Shown here: piece by piece, positions 35,600 to 49,900 of the stretch
Position numbering within the stretch: the stretch's first letter is position 1
Layout: the number at the start of each line of letters is the position of its first letter
Assembly (NCBI GenBank): GCA_026686845.1
Contig: JAIVEN010000004.1
Span: forward strand, 26,692,827 to 26,756,826
Direction of reading: 5' to 3'
Source of the DNA: Adenanthera pavonina
Lineage: Eukaryota > Streptophyta > Magnoliopsida > Fabales > Fabaceae
DNA length: 64,000 nt
The notes under the pieces: model-generated
What the model saw: the letters and a program-made list of their open reading frames with translations, nothing else
The model's database searches: none
What the model was told of the DNA's origin: nothing
Program-made: the position numbers and the translations under genes

Positions 35600-38056
35600 A
35601 AATGGTGGATAGTGTTTAATTTTACAATTTCGATCTTTCATATTAACAACTAAATGCATATAATGCATTATAAGAGATACCAAAAATTAAAATAAAATAA
35701 AAAAAAGATTATGAGCGTAAAGATTAAATGTGGACTTTACACGGTTACATTTTTTTTCACCACTCTCTCTATATGTGTTGTTGGAATCATGCAGAGGATT
35801 TAATTCAAGTTTAACAGGCTTGGTAAAACGTATGTTCGTCACCAAAGAATTTGGGACTCAATAAGGGGACAATACGACTTACCTATTCCTCTTTCGAAAT
35901 GTACCATGCCTTGCAGTTTGTCTCCTTAAAATTCAAAATAACTAATATTGTTTATACCTTTATGAGTTGTGGGTAGTGTGGGCTTCTTATATTTTTTATA
36001 TTTTATATTGAAAAAATTGATTATACTGACATTGACGTTGATGTAAAAATTTTTTAGGCTAACAAGAATATTATAACTGAATTCAAGGATGAATCAGTGC
36101 AGGAAATTTCCTTCGAATATTATTTTGCAAAACTGATGATCCTCCATTTTGCCAAGCGCCCTTTCCTCTTCAACCACAAGCTTTGTTCAATAGTAATATT
36201 TAACATTTAGTAGAAAGTCTTTATTACAATTTTATGTTAGCAAATCAAAATAATCGAGTATGCTGATCCAAACAGGTGGCCTTTAGAATGATCATGCGCG
36301 TCTTTTCCATTGAACAACCATTTGCTGTTCTACTAGTAATTGCAAAGTGTTTATATAATAGATGAGAAATAAAAATTTAATTCATAAAATTTTCATTTAT
36401 AATTTGTTAAATATATTTTTAAATAAAAAAAATTGATTCAACAAGCTATAATCATTTCTTTCAATAGTGTAAGAATCAGCTTGATTTTCAAAATATTGAA
36501 AGAAATACATTATCTAAAGTTTCTATCTCATGATCATTTGGGTGACATGAATCACCAACAAGAAAATGAATTTTTTTCCCCTTTTGAGTGATGAGTTATT
36601 CTTTTTCATACGTGGCTGAATGAAAGGGGAGATTAAGAAGGAGCATAAATAGGAAAGAGTGAAGGAGGATAAGTGAGAGGCTACTTCCATTCAGATTTGA
36701 TTTCCTCCTTGATCGGACCAAAATTAAATCCCTTGAAAAGAGAAATAATAGATTGAATGTCAAGCCAAATTGTTTGAAAATGAATTTTCATTAGTGATGA
36801 TATCTCCTTGTGAAGGAATAAGATCATGATTATCCTATTGATGAAAATATTCATTTTGAAGAGGTGAATGGGGATGCCCTTTTGCAAAGATTCTGACCAG
36901 TTTTAATTTAAAAGAAAAGTGGCATGATCCGGTATCCTCCTATAATTGCTCCTCTTCTACACATCAGGCTTAAGAATAATGGACCTTCATATTGTAATAG
37001 GTGAAAAAGGGAGTAATGAATGAGATGGGCGGAAAAATAGGACTTGGATCGCTCCAATTACCTGAGTCTATGTTATTTCATGTTTTATTTTATTTTAATA
37101 AATTTTTAAATCCAGTTAATTGCACACCACACCGATACAAGTACTTGATTGAATCCAGATTCAGGAAAAAAAAAAAGTTGAGATTAACTTTTTTTATTTT
37201 TTTACTTTTTTTGGGTAAATCAATGGAGGATTGGTGACTGATGGATCTAATTTTGTGGACAAGGGGGGAATACGGTCTACCTGAGTGCCGCCATAGATAT
37301 TGATTCCTACTTTTAAAATGTTACGGAGAGTGAAATTAATAAATCAATCAATATCACTATAAAATTTTAAGGAGCCACACTAATCATAAGTTGTGAACAT
37401 TGTGTCTCATCTTGAACTCTAAATGCATAAGATCCACTTTAGTTTAACCAAATATCCTAATGAGCATCACCATAAGCATTTGGAACTAGCTAGTTCTATA
37501 GTTGATTATATCATGGTGTTCGGCCTAAATTTGTCATGAAAGGTCCAGTGAATTTTGTAAAGCCCATTTAAAAATTTTATGACTTAATCGTTGGTGGTAT
37601 TTGTTAACTTAAATTCAATATAAAATATGATGAAGGTTGTGAAACCAAGTCAAGTAAGTTACTGAAAGCGAGAAGCCAAGGACGAGGCAATGAGCAACAT
37701 GAAGAGATATGATAGAAAAATAGGAGGCATGTTCAGAAGTGGGGAGCTATTATTTAAGAAGAACGTGGTTACATCATGACTAGATAATTAGAGTCATAGC
37801 ACAAAAATAGTGCAGATTTAGGAAATGGGGGCTCGGAAACTACCAACCAGCGCTTATAAGTAGAGCAACAAGCACAGCCAAAACAACATCCAACATCTCA
37901 ACATACACTATCAACACACTGATATTTGCACCCAAGCTCAAGCATCGGCATTTCTTTTAATGTCAACTTTGTTTTTTATATTTCCTTTTAGCCTTACTAG
38001 TTCCTCAATTACATTCCCATTATGCAGTACGGTATTTCTGAACATGTTTCGTTTCT
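35600..38056. other. AT-rich intergenic region, no gene recognised
   Basis: This stretch lies between the presumed end of UPF3 transcription and the Helitron terminus. Only short ORFs occur. One minus-strand ORF (36681-36887) has no recognisable motif. There are poly-T/poly-A runs and no clear repeat ends. Confidence 0.4.
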
Positions 38057-38057
38057 A

Positions 38058-38090
38058 CTAACTAAAATTTTCTCCCACGCGATGCGCAAG
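38058..38090 (-). other. Candidate Helitron 3' terminus with hairpin
   Basis: On the minus strand the sequence reads CCTTGCGCATCGCGTGG, a GC-rich short hairpin (TGCG-CAT-CGCG), then AT-rich DNA and TTAGT. Plant Helitrons end in CTRR, usually CTAG, 10-15 bases after such a hairpin, and insert before T; here the C would be T. It lies about 430 bp past the helicase end on the same strand, as expected. Confidence 0.45.
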
Positions 38091-38489
38091 GATGATGTTG
38101 AATTATTTTATAATTATATTTTAATTCCTCTAATGAGAATAATGATCATATAGGATGAACAAACATGTAATTTATGGAGAGATAGAGTTTTGGTGGTGGT
38201 AATATAGAAAAGATATACAGTGAGGAGTGTGAGAAAATCAAAGACCAAAAATAGACAGTGTTAAGATGTTGCAACAAATGCCTAACGATTTACTTTAACA
38301 TTTTGTGAAGAACAACCAGATATTCGGACGACAAGTGCAACTATTGATTTCTAAACCTGTCCTGTACACTCTAATTTGCAACATTTTAGAACAGTAAGGA
38401 TAAGCTTGGTAAGACTGTCCTGAAAAGTATGGCCATGTGCAATGGTGCTACAGTACTTGCTAAATGTTTAACGTAGAGTTGTAATATTA

Positions 38490-39465
38490 AGATTTTGGAA
38501 TATTTATGAGTAAACAACTTTTGCAGTTGTTGTCATTGGGTTGTGTTCTAAGTCATGAATGAGGTTTTTAAGTCCATGCATATCTTTTGTCCTTGATAGT
38601 ACTACATAGAGTTGCCAATGAGTAAACACAGGCCTTAGCAGGTATATAGATCCCTACATTTTGTAATGATTGCCTTAGCTTTTATTGATAGTCATGGCAA
38701 ATGAAAATGTGACTAGAAATTGTCTTCTTTGCTTCTTGAATGGCCACCTAGATTCAGATGGATTCATGTTTATCCTATGAATGAGAACTTTTTGGTTAGG
38801 ATGTGAACCCTTTAAGGTAATTGCCTCCATTACATGTTTCTCAAGTTGAGTTATTTGAAGCCTTGTCTTGTTACAGATGCCTGATGATTGACCAATGTTT
38901 CGCAAAGCATAATTGGTGCTCTAAACTTTTATGTCAATTTATAATGAGTCATGCCTAAACAATTGATTGTATTAAGGAATTTAGTTGGATATAGTTCATT
39001 GAATGAGTCTGAGGCATGAATAGATTTGCAAATTGAGTCAAAAATATAGTGTTCCATTGATTCACCAAGAAGAGAACACACGAACTCGTCATGTAACTGT
39101 TGCTATTGTTGGTGCTAGTATTGCCTTGTCTGTGAAGTAATCTAGAGTTGATTGATTGTGAGCTAGTTGAGGATAAGTTGCAAAGACTGTGGCATCTAGT
39201 GGATTTTGATATTGAGTAATTAGGGATTGTGAGGGAATATCAATGTGAGCTAAACCATCCTCTAGCTATCGAAGTCTACCATCACCAATGTTAGGAAGCC
39301 ATTATGAGAATGTCTTCAAGTCATTATTGTTGGTTGTTGAGGATGATGAACCAAGCCTCATGTTTACTATTAGCTGGAAAATCTGATAGTAGTTTCAAAG
39401 AAATGTTACATTAATTATTGAGTTAACTATATCTATTCATGTAGATTTTGGTATGACAAAGAGAG
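38490..39465 (-). pseudogene. Helitron PIF1-type helicase, C-terminal part
   Basis: Minus-strand reading just inside 39465 gives VIPKST..IDIVNSIIN and then NMRL, which continues the helicase part that ends at 53603. Farther on come RLQITQLEKHVMEAITLKGS, VLIHRINMNPSESRWPFK and RRQFLVTFSFAMTINKS (38905-38675). These are the C-terminal motifs of Helitron/PIF1 helicases. LRPVFTHWQLYVVLSRTK and KVVYS.IFQNL end the domain near 38490. Stops (for example Q to stop after TINKS) show it is dead. It is separated from its N-terminal part by the nested insertions 39466-53602. Confidence 0.88.
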
Positions 39466-41969
39466 TGTAACACCCCTCATAATATTTTCCTTGGCGTTGT
39501 GTTCAGGATCGGGGGAAACAGGACAGAGGAAGGTTCAAGTGGAGTTTGAAAGAGCTGTACGCCGCGACGAGAAGCAGGGTCGCCGTAGCGAGAGCATGTC
39601 CAGTGGCTTTTTCCGGTTGAAAACTGGTGGAGCTGCGGCGAGGTGTGCTGAGGCCGTAGTGAGATTTGGGAATTTTGTTTAAATATGGATCATTTCGGAT
39701 GATCAAAAAGAAAGAAAATTGAGGGAACGACGAGGGGCTCTACTAGGGTTTGGAGTTTTAGACCATTACGAGTTGTTTTCCGCCTCTGGGAGCTTGGATT
39801 CAAGTGGGTAAGTGATTTCTACTCCTCCCTCTCCATTTTCTTTGGTTAAAATTTGGGGTTTTTCAGTTTTGAGTTAGGATCTTCGGTTTTGGCCGAAATC
39901 CACTGATTGGAATGGGCGAAATGGGGTTAAGAAAGTATGTGTTAGTGTTCTTGTTGCTTGGATGTGAGTTTTTAAGGGTTTATGCATGATTTGAGCTTAA
40001 TCCTAGGTTGTTTTCGGTTAGAGCTCTTGGGAATCTGAAGTGTATGTGGTTGAGTAGTGTGTGAATAGTCTCTAAGAGCTTATCAATGCATGAAAGGGGT
40101 GTTGGAACCTTGGATTAGGCTAAAGTGGTTGAATTATGGAATTTGGATATTTGGTATATGTGGTTAATTAAGGTATTATGGTATTGTTAAGGTTGTTTGA
40201 CAAATCGGAGAAGGCTAGTCATGGGATTGGCGTTCAAGAAAGCATGTGGAACTCGTGTGAGCGTGGTGTTAACAACTTGAGGTAATCGGATGTTTGTTTA
40301 TATTGTATTAGTTGTGTGGTATGATAGAACGTATATTTGTGTATATATGCATGTTCCTTTCCATACCACAATATTGATTGTGTATGTGTATGGTTTTTCT
40401 ACATATCATGGTATGCACAGCTAGTTGATATGTAATGATAGTATATGTAGTGTATGTATGATATGTGGCATCCCCATACCATTGCATGCTAGCATGTCCA
40501 TATGATGTTTGTGAAGACAATGATATATATATATGTGTGTGTAGAGGCATGTTGGCATAACATTGACATCATCACCATATGATTACATAGTGAGAGATTG
40601 ATGATAATGTGATGATGATATGGTGTGATATGAGATGATGATATGATAAAGATCCCTATTGTTAAATCCTCTCCATGGGAGAGCCATACGGCAAAGGACA
40701 ATATGATATGATGAAATATCCCTGTCATTAAATCCTCTCCTTGGGAGAGCCAGGTGGCAGTGGATTTGGGGATGCACCTTCTCTAAATCACTATTAATTC
40801 GTGATGGTCCAAGGGAAAGAGAGCTACGGTCCGAACTTTAGAGTAACCATTGGCCGGGTTGCATTAGGGTAAGGTGAGCTTGGTGATGTCCCGGAATCAG
40901 TCTTCACCGACTGTTGGAAGGGAATTATCTATTGAAATGTCTTGTGATAATGACAGCTTGTGGTTCTAGCTGTATATGAGGGAGAACATGCATACCATTC
41001 ATTAGCATTGCATTTCACGACTGTGTGGGTCAGTATATATATATTGCATGTGGTTGTTCCCAGTTACTGAGATATTGTCTCACACCCCTCTTCCATGAAC
41101 TAACCTTTCAGGTGATGGTTCTGGTACTAGTCCTGAGAAGCAAAGGGAGTAGCAACGGACGTGGGAATGCTAGGTCTATGTAGTTTATGTATATTTTGGA
41201 TATGTATCGTATGTCAAGTAAGATAGAAGGTTTGTAATGAATGGATGTTATATAAAGATATGGATTGTATGGATGTTGTATGACTGGTTACATGGTTTGG
41301 ATACTGAGAAGTCAGCATGTTGATGTTTGTGAGCCCAGAGTGGATTTGGGCCTTGTCAGTGTGTTTTAGGGCCTGTAGCATGTTTTGTCAAGTTGGGGTT
41401 CAAAGGGGGTAAAATCTTAGAGGAGTAGTTCCTTTGAGGTGAAACCTTTTTGGACAAGTTGGTTTGGGGGTTTTGGACCTATATGAATGGTCTTTGAGCA
41501 ACCATTTGCGTTTGGTGGCAATTAGAGGTTGTTAGTGGTGAGTTTTGGTCAATAAGTGGCCAAAATGGTGTCAGGGATCCAGAATCTCCATATGGAGTTG
41601 GTTTGAGGTGAAGTTGGTGTCTATGGATAGATTGGAGACTAGATTGACTTATCAAGTCAATCGGAGGTCAGAGCATAAAGTTATGTGTGTCGAAACTTCA
41701 CCTCGTTGTTGGACTTTTACTAGTGTGGAAACTAGCATGGGGGGCCGTGATGCAAGAAAACAGGCCGCAGCACCAGTGGAGGCAAAAGTATATGCAAAAC
41801 AGAGGAGACCGGAGCCGTAGCGGTACTATAGCGGCCGCGGCCCCAGTCCAGTTTTTGGTATTGTTTAGTTCATTTTCGTTGTTTGAAAGATTTGGGGAAG
41901 TTGTTTTGAGTTGTCCGGGTTGTAGTTGGTTAAATTTTGAAGATTTTGGTTAAGTTCTGGAGGTGTCTA

Positions 41970-43632
41970 TGTTAGATAAGCTGGCTTCCCAAGAGGGGGG
42001 ATGAATTAGGAAGATTAAAAATTTTCTTCTGAAAACGTCAAGAAGATGAAGAAGACAAAGAGTGAAGGTAAAATAGAGTACAAATGAATAAATAGTAAAA
42101 ATAGCAATAGGGAAGAGAAGACTCAGAAATTTATCCTGATTCTGTCTCTTAACTTGACCTACGTCCAGTCCCCAAGTCACCACTTGAGATTTTCCACTAT
42201 TCTGTAAGAATTCAGTGGGCTTCATGCAAATGCCACAGTACAAAGTTGATGCTCTGTTTCAAGAGCTCACACTTTCACTCTTTGCACTCTTACTTAGTGC
42301 TTCCCAAATCCCTTGTGATATTCTCTCACAAGAAAATCTTTCTTCCAGATGAAGATAAGATTGTGTACAACTAATAAACTCTCTCAATCAGAGTGAATAT
42401 GAAAGTTATGGTATAATGAATGAAGTATGTAAGAGTAAAAGACTTTGAGTAGATGATTTGACAGAGTTTCACTATATACAAAGTAATTTCATTACCCACA
42501 TCTTCAAATGAAGTTCTATTTATAGATTTCTGTCTCAACTATACGTTAGAGACAAGATCTAGCCGTTAGAGACGTTACCCAACAGTTATACTGAGAAACT
42601 ATCCATTCACCAACCGTATTTAATGTTTCTAACACTCAAAGTTCAAATTTCAGTTGGTCAACAGACGAATTTTGCATAAACCGAAAGTTACAGCCTTTAA
42701 CATTGAACTCTCGAAGTTCGTCTATCATGAGACAAAATTCAAACTTTTATCTTTAGAAAATGATTCTATGTTGGAACATACGAATTTCCATGTTTAAAGT
42801 TGTTCAGTTAAGTGTGAACAGTAATTTCAATTTGCTACAATGCCTTCGAAATTTGAATTTTGGAACCCCAAAATTCATCTGTCAGAAGTTGGTTTACTGA
42901 GGCACAGTTGTTCATTAATTCAAAATTTGAATTTTGAAAGGGTAAGGTTCATCTGTCAGAGAGACCTCTTTCAGACTTGTTTCAGAATTCGAATTTATGA
43001 ATACTGTCATTCGTATGTTAACATACCAACACAACAGACTCTCAAGTTTTGTTTCTTGAAATTCGAGTTTTCATGTTCAAAGTTCGTCTGTCAGTGGGCA
43101 AATTCAATGCTCTTTCTAAACTTGTTTTCAAATGAACTTTGACATATTTTCAGACGAATTTTTCAATTTTTCATAAGTTACATTTTATCTAAAATTCGAA
43201 TTTTCAAAGGCCAAAATTCGTCTGTCTGAAAAGGCTATTTTCAGACACGTATCAAAATTCAAATTTCTCAAGTCAAAATTTGTCTGTCAGAGAAGTCTTT
43301 TTTCAGACTTAATCATTTTCAACATGAAATTCGACTTTCCAAAGTTAAAGTTCGAATTTTCAAAACAACAGATCAGTATAACCTTTCAAACTTCATCTGT
43401 TGGTGGGTGTTTTCCAAATATTCCATGAATTAACATAAAATCAAGGTTTTAAAATATCTTTTCACCAAATCAAAGTCTTTTACTCAAATTAAAACATTAC
43501 TAAACATTCTACATCTATCCTTGTACTGATTTCTCTAGAATTCCTTCACTTGAAACCTTTTGTGCACCTTTGATATCTTTATTCCAAGCTCTTGAAGGTT
43601 AGTTTGGAATCATCAAAACACTTGATTCAACA
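41970..43632 (-). repeat. 3' LTR of copia copy 2
   Basis: On the + strand it begins TGTTAGATAAGC and ends TTGATTCAACA. It carries the palindrome/CAGACGAA array (about 42640-43400) and a reversed TATA block TATTTATAG (42517-42525). Confidence 0.92.
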
Positions 43633-43646
43633 TTCTCCCCTTTTTT
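43633..43646 (-). other. Polypurine tract of copia copy 2
   Basis: On the minus strand this is AAAAAAGGGGAGAA, directly before the TG of the 3' LTR; it matches the tract of copy 1 at 13088-13101. Confidence 0.85.
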
Positions 43647-43936
43647 GATGATGACAAAATAACTTACAAACTGGATTAGTACTTGGGTTTGCTTTAACAA
43701 GCTCCCCCTCAACATATGCATAATATTTCAAAAGATATCATGTATGGTAGATCAAGTAAAGAGATTCGAAGATTAACAAGAACAGATAATTGCAACCAAG
43801 AAACTCTTTCATTTGATCAAAATGTCACTTTTACAAGAACCAATAATGCAATACACAATATGAAACATATTACATAACATAAACAACAGAAACAGAAAAG
43901 GAAAGCACTACAAGAGGATCCAAGCATAAGTTCTAA

Positions 43937-45935
43937 TCACTTTTTCTTTGACTTGGTCTTCTTGCTGTAGGATTTTCCTGAATGCTTTGTAACAAACTTT
44001 CCAGTTCCAGTTTGCTCACTCTTTTCCCCCTTTTTGACATCATCAGAAAGGTGAACAAAATCTGCAGAAGGAGGGATCTAAGACACTGGAATAGCTTGAA
44101 GAGGCACAGGGACAAATGGCATTTTTGGATTGAGCTTTGGCAAGGACCCAGAAACTTCAGAACTTGTGTCTTCATCTTTATCATCAGAAATCTCAAGAAG
44201 TTTAGAAATTTCTTGCCTTGTAACTACCAATTGTGCCCTTCTTTCCTCCGAGAAACTATAATATGTAACAGGTGATGGAGCAGGAGGAGGAAACATCTTT
44301 TCAAGCCTTCTTTTCTGAGCTTGTGAGAGAGCATTGTGTGCAATGGCTTCCAAATCAACAAAAGGATAATGCTCCTTTCTTCATTTAGGGTAGCCTGCAT
44401 GAATGGTGAAGTGGAGATGATTGCCACTAATCTTTCTACTTGCTCAGATTCTTGCTGGGACAGGATTGATTCTTGAGCATATGCTGGAATGGGATCATGA
44501 GAGCTTGAATCTTGAGGTCTGAATGTCTTCATATGCATTAGCAACCACTTTCATTTTCTTGGCCAACTGGGGAATCTTATCTTGTATATGAGCAAATTTG
44601 GCATTTTGCTCATCCCTGATGCTTAGTATGAGTGTAGATAAACTGTCATACAACTCAGTGATCTTGGTTGGCTTGGCACGAGAGGAGGGAGTAGATGGAA
44701 TGTGAGCAGGCAGAGATGGAGATAGGACAAGCTGAGAAGGCTGAGGTGTAGGTTTTGCAGGAGTCTCAGAGGTACCTTCTTGCTGTAGGGAGGCATCTTC
44801 ATCAAAGAAGAGATCTTCAGATTTTCCTGCTCCCTTCCCAATCCATCTTCCATCTTTTCTTTCAATCCCCATTCTTTGTAGCTCCTCTTCCTTGAAAATC
44901 TTAGTGGGCTTCCCTTTCCCCTTTTTAAGATGCTGAATTCTAACATATTATAGAATCTTGGAAATGATAGCTGCATAGGGGAGTGTGGAGTCTTTCCTCT
45001 GATCCCTTGCCTTGATCATGCGCTGGAGTATTATATGTCCCATGTTTATAAGCTTCCCATGCATGACTGCTGCCATCAAATGTGCCTCTGATCAGATTGA
45101 AGTTACCTCCTTTGTTGAAGATAATCCTAGACACTATGTAATGTAGGATCCTCATTTGAGCACTGAGGTTAGTGGGCTTTAGCATGTTTATTGATGACCT
45201 ATTCTCCTTTCTTCTGAACAAAGTGTTCAGGATTGTACTCTCCTTGTAGTTCAGAAAGGGGCCACTTTCTTCATCAGCAGTCTCTACCTCATCGATATAT
45301 CCAGAAGCAGTGATGTCAATCTTAAGGCTATCTTGCCCTGGGATTTCCAACACTTTATTGAGAGTATCATCTGTGAGCCAAATGGTCATTGATCTTAGAT
45401 TGACCTCCCACTTCTTCTTCTTCTTCTTGTACTTTAGAGAGGCATACCATGTCTTAATCAATTCATCATCGTACCTCTCCAGTATCTCTAACAGATTCTT
45501 ATATCTCATCATCCATAGACCAGCATCAAAATTGTTTGAGAATAAGAAATCTTCCATGTTCACACAATGAGGCTTTATTACCTTTTTGCTTGCAAACTTG
45601 GTTGAGTATTCCTCCTGAATCTGAGGAGTGCTCTATAATGGCTTTGTTGTGAGTTGGTATTCTCCAAATTTAGTACTGGAGGAGGAAGTGGAAGCAACAG
45701 CAATAGCAGCAGGAACAGGAATCGAAGGCTCTATTTTCTTCGTAGAAGAGGGTCCAGCTTTCTTTGATTCGGCCTTTGGGGTTGTTTTCTATCATTTGGA
45801 GGGAGTTGCCTTGCTTGATTCGGATTTTCTCTTTGGTTTTTCACCCTCATTTGAGGCATATTAGGATTTAACCGTTCTTTTCAGTTGTGCCTCTCCCTTT
45901 CCAACTTCTGAAATCTTTACTCGTGCCATTTTCAT
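43937..45935 (-). pseudogene. Third ORF of the copia family, copy 2, broken
   Basis: The start is the ATG opening MKMARVKISEVGKGE; the end matches the KKK-stop of copy 1. The longest intact piece (45563-44940) has MEDFLFSNNFDAGLWMMRYK, ETLIKTW-like ELIKTWYASLKYKKKK, WLTDDTLNKVLEIPGQ, STILNTLFRRKENR and ILHYIVSRIIFNKGG. It is followed by GIERKDGRWIGKGAGKSEDL (44872 on), a Pro/Ser-rich linker, LILSIRDEQNAKFAHIQDK and an acidic tail. Two adjacent stops in the basic N-terminal region sit where copy 1 has CGT-CAG, consistent with C-to-T change. It keeps TGG where copy 1 has TAG (11120). Function unknown; see the copy 1 entry. Confidence 0.7.
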
Positions 45936-45966
45936 GAATGAATGTTTCAGAATGAAGCTGAGAATG

Positions 45967-45975
45967 GGTTTATAG
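45967..45975 (-). promoter_or_regulatory. TATA-like box upstream of ORF3, copy 2
   Basis: CTATAAACC on the minus strand lies 32 bp upstream of the ORF3 ATG, at the same place as CTATAAACT in copy 1. The spacer behind it (46000-46740) has the LTR-like motif array. Confidence 0.5.
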
Positions 45976-46936
45976 GGTGCGAAAATCAATTTAAACGGTG
46001 GGAAATGAAGATTTATGGTCAGAATAGAAGAGCATTGAAGAGAGAATTTGAACAGACTCAGAGAAGGAATGAATAAGGTTGCATCTGTTCAGAGGAAAAC
46101 CGTCAGTTTTAACGTAAGTAACTGTCTGACAGACAAATTTTGAGGGGTCAAAATTTGAACTTCGAATAGTTAAAAGTAAACCGTTCAGCAAAGCTTACTG
46201 ACAGATGAATTTTCTTCTGAAAGTTTGTCTGACAGAGGCTTGGTTCAAGCAGCACAGGATGAACAAACGAACTTTGTCTCAACAAAGTTCGAATTTCAAA
46301 GATCAGGCAACAAGCAATAATCAATGTAACAAACAACAGATGAATTATGCACATGAAAATTCATCCTTCAGAGATTCAACAATGTGAGCATGTTCCAACA
46401 GACGAATTTTGAATTAGAAATTCAAATTTTGAATCAGAAATTCAAATTTCTGCACTTTGTAAAGGTTCTCCAACATGTGTATGTTATGAAATGGACATTT
46501 GTATAAACATCATGTTAGACAAAGATAACATTGAATCTTTTATTTTTTGAAAATCTGAACTTTCAAGGACCAACAAACGAATTTTGAGGGACCACCGAGA
46601 ACAGTTCCAAGCTGAAGTTTGTCTGTTGGGTATCTAAATTCGAATGTTGAGCGTGCTTGCTCATTCAAAGACACAATTTATCAAGGAAATTCGTCTAACA
46701 CACAACTAAAATATGAATTTCAACTTTAAAAGCTTACAAAATGGATCCAGAACTCAGATTTCTTGCTGTCTCTTTCTCCTTTTAACTGTTCCATTTTGAT
46801 TTGCTCTATTTTTCATATCTACTGTCATTTAAACTCATGAGGAGCACCTGCAACTTACATTAAACTTTCTCCAATGCTTAAGTTAGAATTTACTTACTGT
46901 TAGAAAATCTAAAAATAGAAATGCACAAGGATTTAC

Positions 46937-49900
46937 TTACAATTCATTGGGATTTACCATACCCAATTCTCTCCTGATTTTGCAATGTCTATCTTCTGAT
47001 AGAGGCTTTGTCAAGATGTCAGCAACTTGATCCTCTGTTGGGATGTATTCTAATTTGATTTCTCCTTTCAGAACATGATCCCTTATGAAGTGGTGCTTAA
47101 CTTCAATATGTTTTGTCCTTGAATGAATGACAGGATTCTTTGTGATATTTATGGCATTTTGGTTGTCACATATTATTGGTATTTCCTTCATCTCAACCTC
47201 AAGATCTTCAAGCTGCTGTCTCATCCAAATAATTTGGGCACAACAGCTTCCAGCTGCAACATATTTAGCTTCTGCCGTGGATAAGGCCACACTGTTTTGC
47301 TTTTTGCTAAACCATGAAACCAAGGATCCTCCTAGAAACTGACACATTCCACTTGTGCTTTTTCTATCAGTTTTAGATCCTGCAAAGTTAGTATCAGTGT
47401 ATCCTTTGAGATCTTCTCCATTGCCCTTTGGATACCAAAGACCCATTTGTGATGTTCCAATAAGATATCTGAAGATACGCTTCACAGCAGTTGCATGGGT
47501 TTCCTTGGGACATGACTAGAATCTTGCACACATACAGACACTAAACATGATGTCAGGTCTGCTGGCAGTTAGGTACAGCAGGGATCCAATCATTCTTCTA
47601 TACTGGGTTATGTCAAACATTTTCCCTTTTTCATCCATATCCAGTTTGGTTATTGTAGCCATAGGTGTTCCCATTGGCTTGGCATTCTCCATCCCAAACT
47701 TCTTTGGTAATTCTTTCAGATACTTGGATTGATTGAGAAAGATATCATCATTACACTACTTGATTTGCAATCTAAGGAAGAAGTTGAGTTCTCCCATCAT
47801 GGACATTTCGAATTCTCCCTGCATTAGCTTAGAAAAATTCTTGCAAAGAGATTCATTAGTAGCACCAAATATAATATCATCAACATAGATTTGAACAATA
47901 AGTAAATCTTTATTTTCTTTCTTAGTGAATAAGGTTGTATCTACCTTTCCTCTGTTGAACCCCTTTTCAGTTAGAAAATTACTTAATCTTTCATACCATG
48001 CTCTAGGAGCTTGCTTTAAACCGTAAAGGGCTTTCTTTAGTTTATAAACATAGTTTGGTTTTGTAGAGTTCTCAAAGCCTGGAGTTTAGTCTACATAAAC
48101 TTCTTTCATGATATATCCATTTAGAAAAGCACTCTTCACATCCATTTGATATAACATAATATTTTTCATTCATGCATATGCTATTAGAATTCTAATTGCT
48201 TCTAATCTAGCCACTGGAGCAAAGGTTTCTTCAAAATCAATTCCTTCTTCTTGATTATATCCTTTTGCAACCAGTCTAGCTTTATTTCTGATTATTGATC
48301 TAGATTCATCAAGTTTATTTCTAAAAACCCATTTAGTGCCAATAACAGAATGATTTTTGGGTCTGGGCACTAAATCCCAAACTTGATTTCTTTCAAACTG
48401 ATTTAACTCATCTTGCATCGCTAAAATCCAATATTTATTAGTTAAGGCTTCCTCAGTGCATTTATGTTCAATTTGTGAAATGAAAGCATAATTTATCATT
48501 TGATCTCTTAACTGTTTTCTGGTTTTAACTCTCTCTTGAACATCTCCTATCACTTGATCAACAGGATGATTCATTTGATATCTCCAAGCTCTAGGGAGTT
48601 CTTGAGACATTTCTTTATTGTATTCATCCTCAAAGTCTTTCTCCTGAATATCTTCCTCTATGTTAATAGATTCAGATATTATTGGAGGTTCAGTTTTACC
48701 TTCATTAGAAAGATCTAAATTTTTAAAGTTTGAAACAAGATCATCCTCATCAGTGACATGTTTGGAAACAGTTTCATTTTCAATAAATACTACATGTACA
48801 TATTCTTCTACTAATTTAGACATTTTATTAAAAACGCTATATGTTTTACTCCTACTAGAATAGCCCAGAAATATACCTTCATCAGATTTGGCATCAAACT
48901 TACCCAGAATCTCCTTTCCATTGTCATGGATGAAGCAATTGCAGTCGAACACATGGAGATGTGAGAGATTTGGCTTTCTTCCTTTGTACAGCTCATAAGG
49001 AGTCTTCCCAAGGATTGGTCTGATGTAGGCTCTATTTATGATGTAGCTTGTTGTGTTTACTGCATCAGCCCAGAATACTTGAGAAAATTCCTTTTCATTC
49101 AGCATAGCTCTAGCCATCTCTCCAATTGTTCTGTTCTTCCTTTCCACTACTCCATTTTGTTGAGGTGTTCTTGGAGCTGAGAAGTTGTGATCAATTCCAT
49201 GCTCATCACAGTACTCCAGGAAGTATGAATTCTCAAACTCTCCTCCATGATCTGACCTGATAGACACAATAGAAATACCTTTCTCATTTTGCACTTTCTT
49301 AGCTAAGGTTACAAATGCATCAAACGTATCACTCTTAGAGGAAAGAAATAGTGTCCAGGTAAATCTAGAGTAATCATCCACAATTACAAGCACATATAGA
49401 TTTTCTCCAATGCTTTTTACCCTAGATGGACTAATCAGATCCATATGCAATAGTTCTAATGGTCTAGTTGTGGTTTCTACATTTTTAGATTTGAAAGAAA
49501 ATTTGATTTGTTTTCCTTTTAGGCATGCATCACATTCTTTGTTTTTTTCAAAAGTGATTTTTGGTAGGCCAATGACTAACTCATTTTTAACCAGTTTTGA
49601 TAGTTGATTCATGTTAACATGAGCTAATCTTCTATGCCACAACCAACTATCATTATCCTGGCTGATCAAGCATACAGAATCTAAGGGAGGAAGTTCATCA
49701 AGATCAATGGTATAGCAGTTACCATCCCTTTGAGCTTTGAGGATTACTTTGTGATCACTTTTTCTGATGACCAGGCAGAGCTTCGAGTCAAACAGTACCC
49801 AGTTTCCTTTGTCATATGTCTGACTCACACTTAGCAAATTATGGTTGAGGCCAATTACAAACAGCACCTCTTCAATGGATGTTTCAGGATTCTTCCCCAC

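Noticed and set aside
36681..36887. Minus-strand ORF, possibly a LINE reverse transcriptase scrap
   Set aside because: The resemblance is weak and has no catalytic motif.
41545..41953. Two overlapping ORFs of 88-91 codons with G/C-richer composition
   Set aside because: They lie in the gypsy-type LTR; the frames have no counterpart in the homologous LTR and no known motif.
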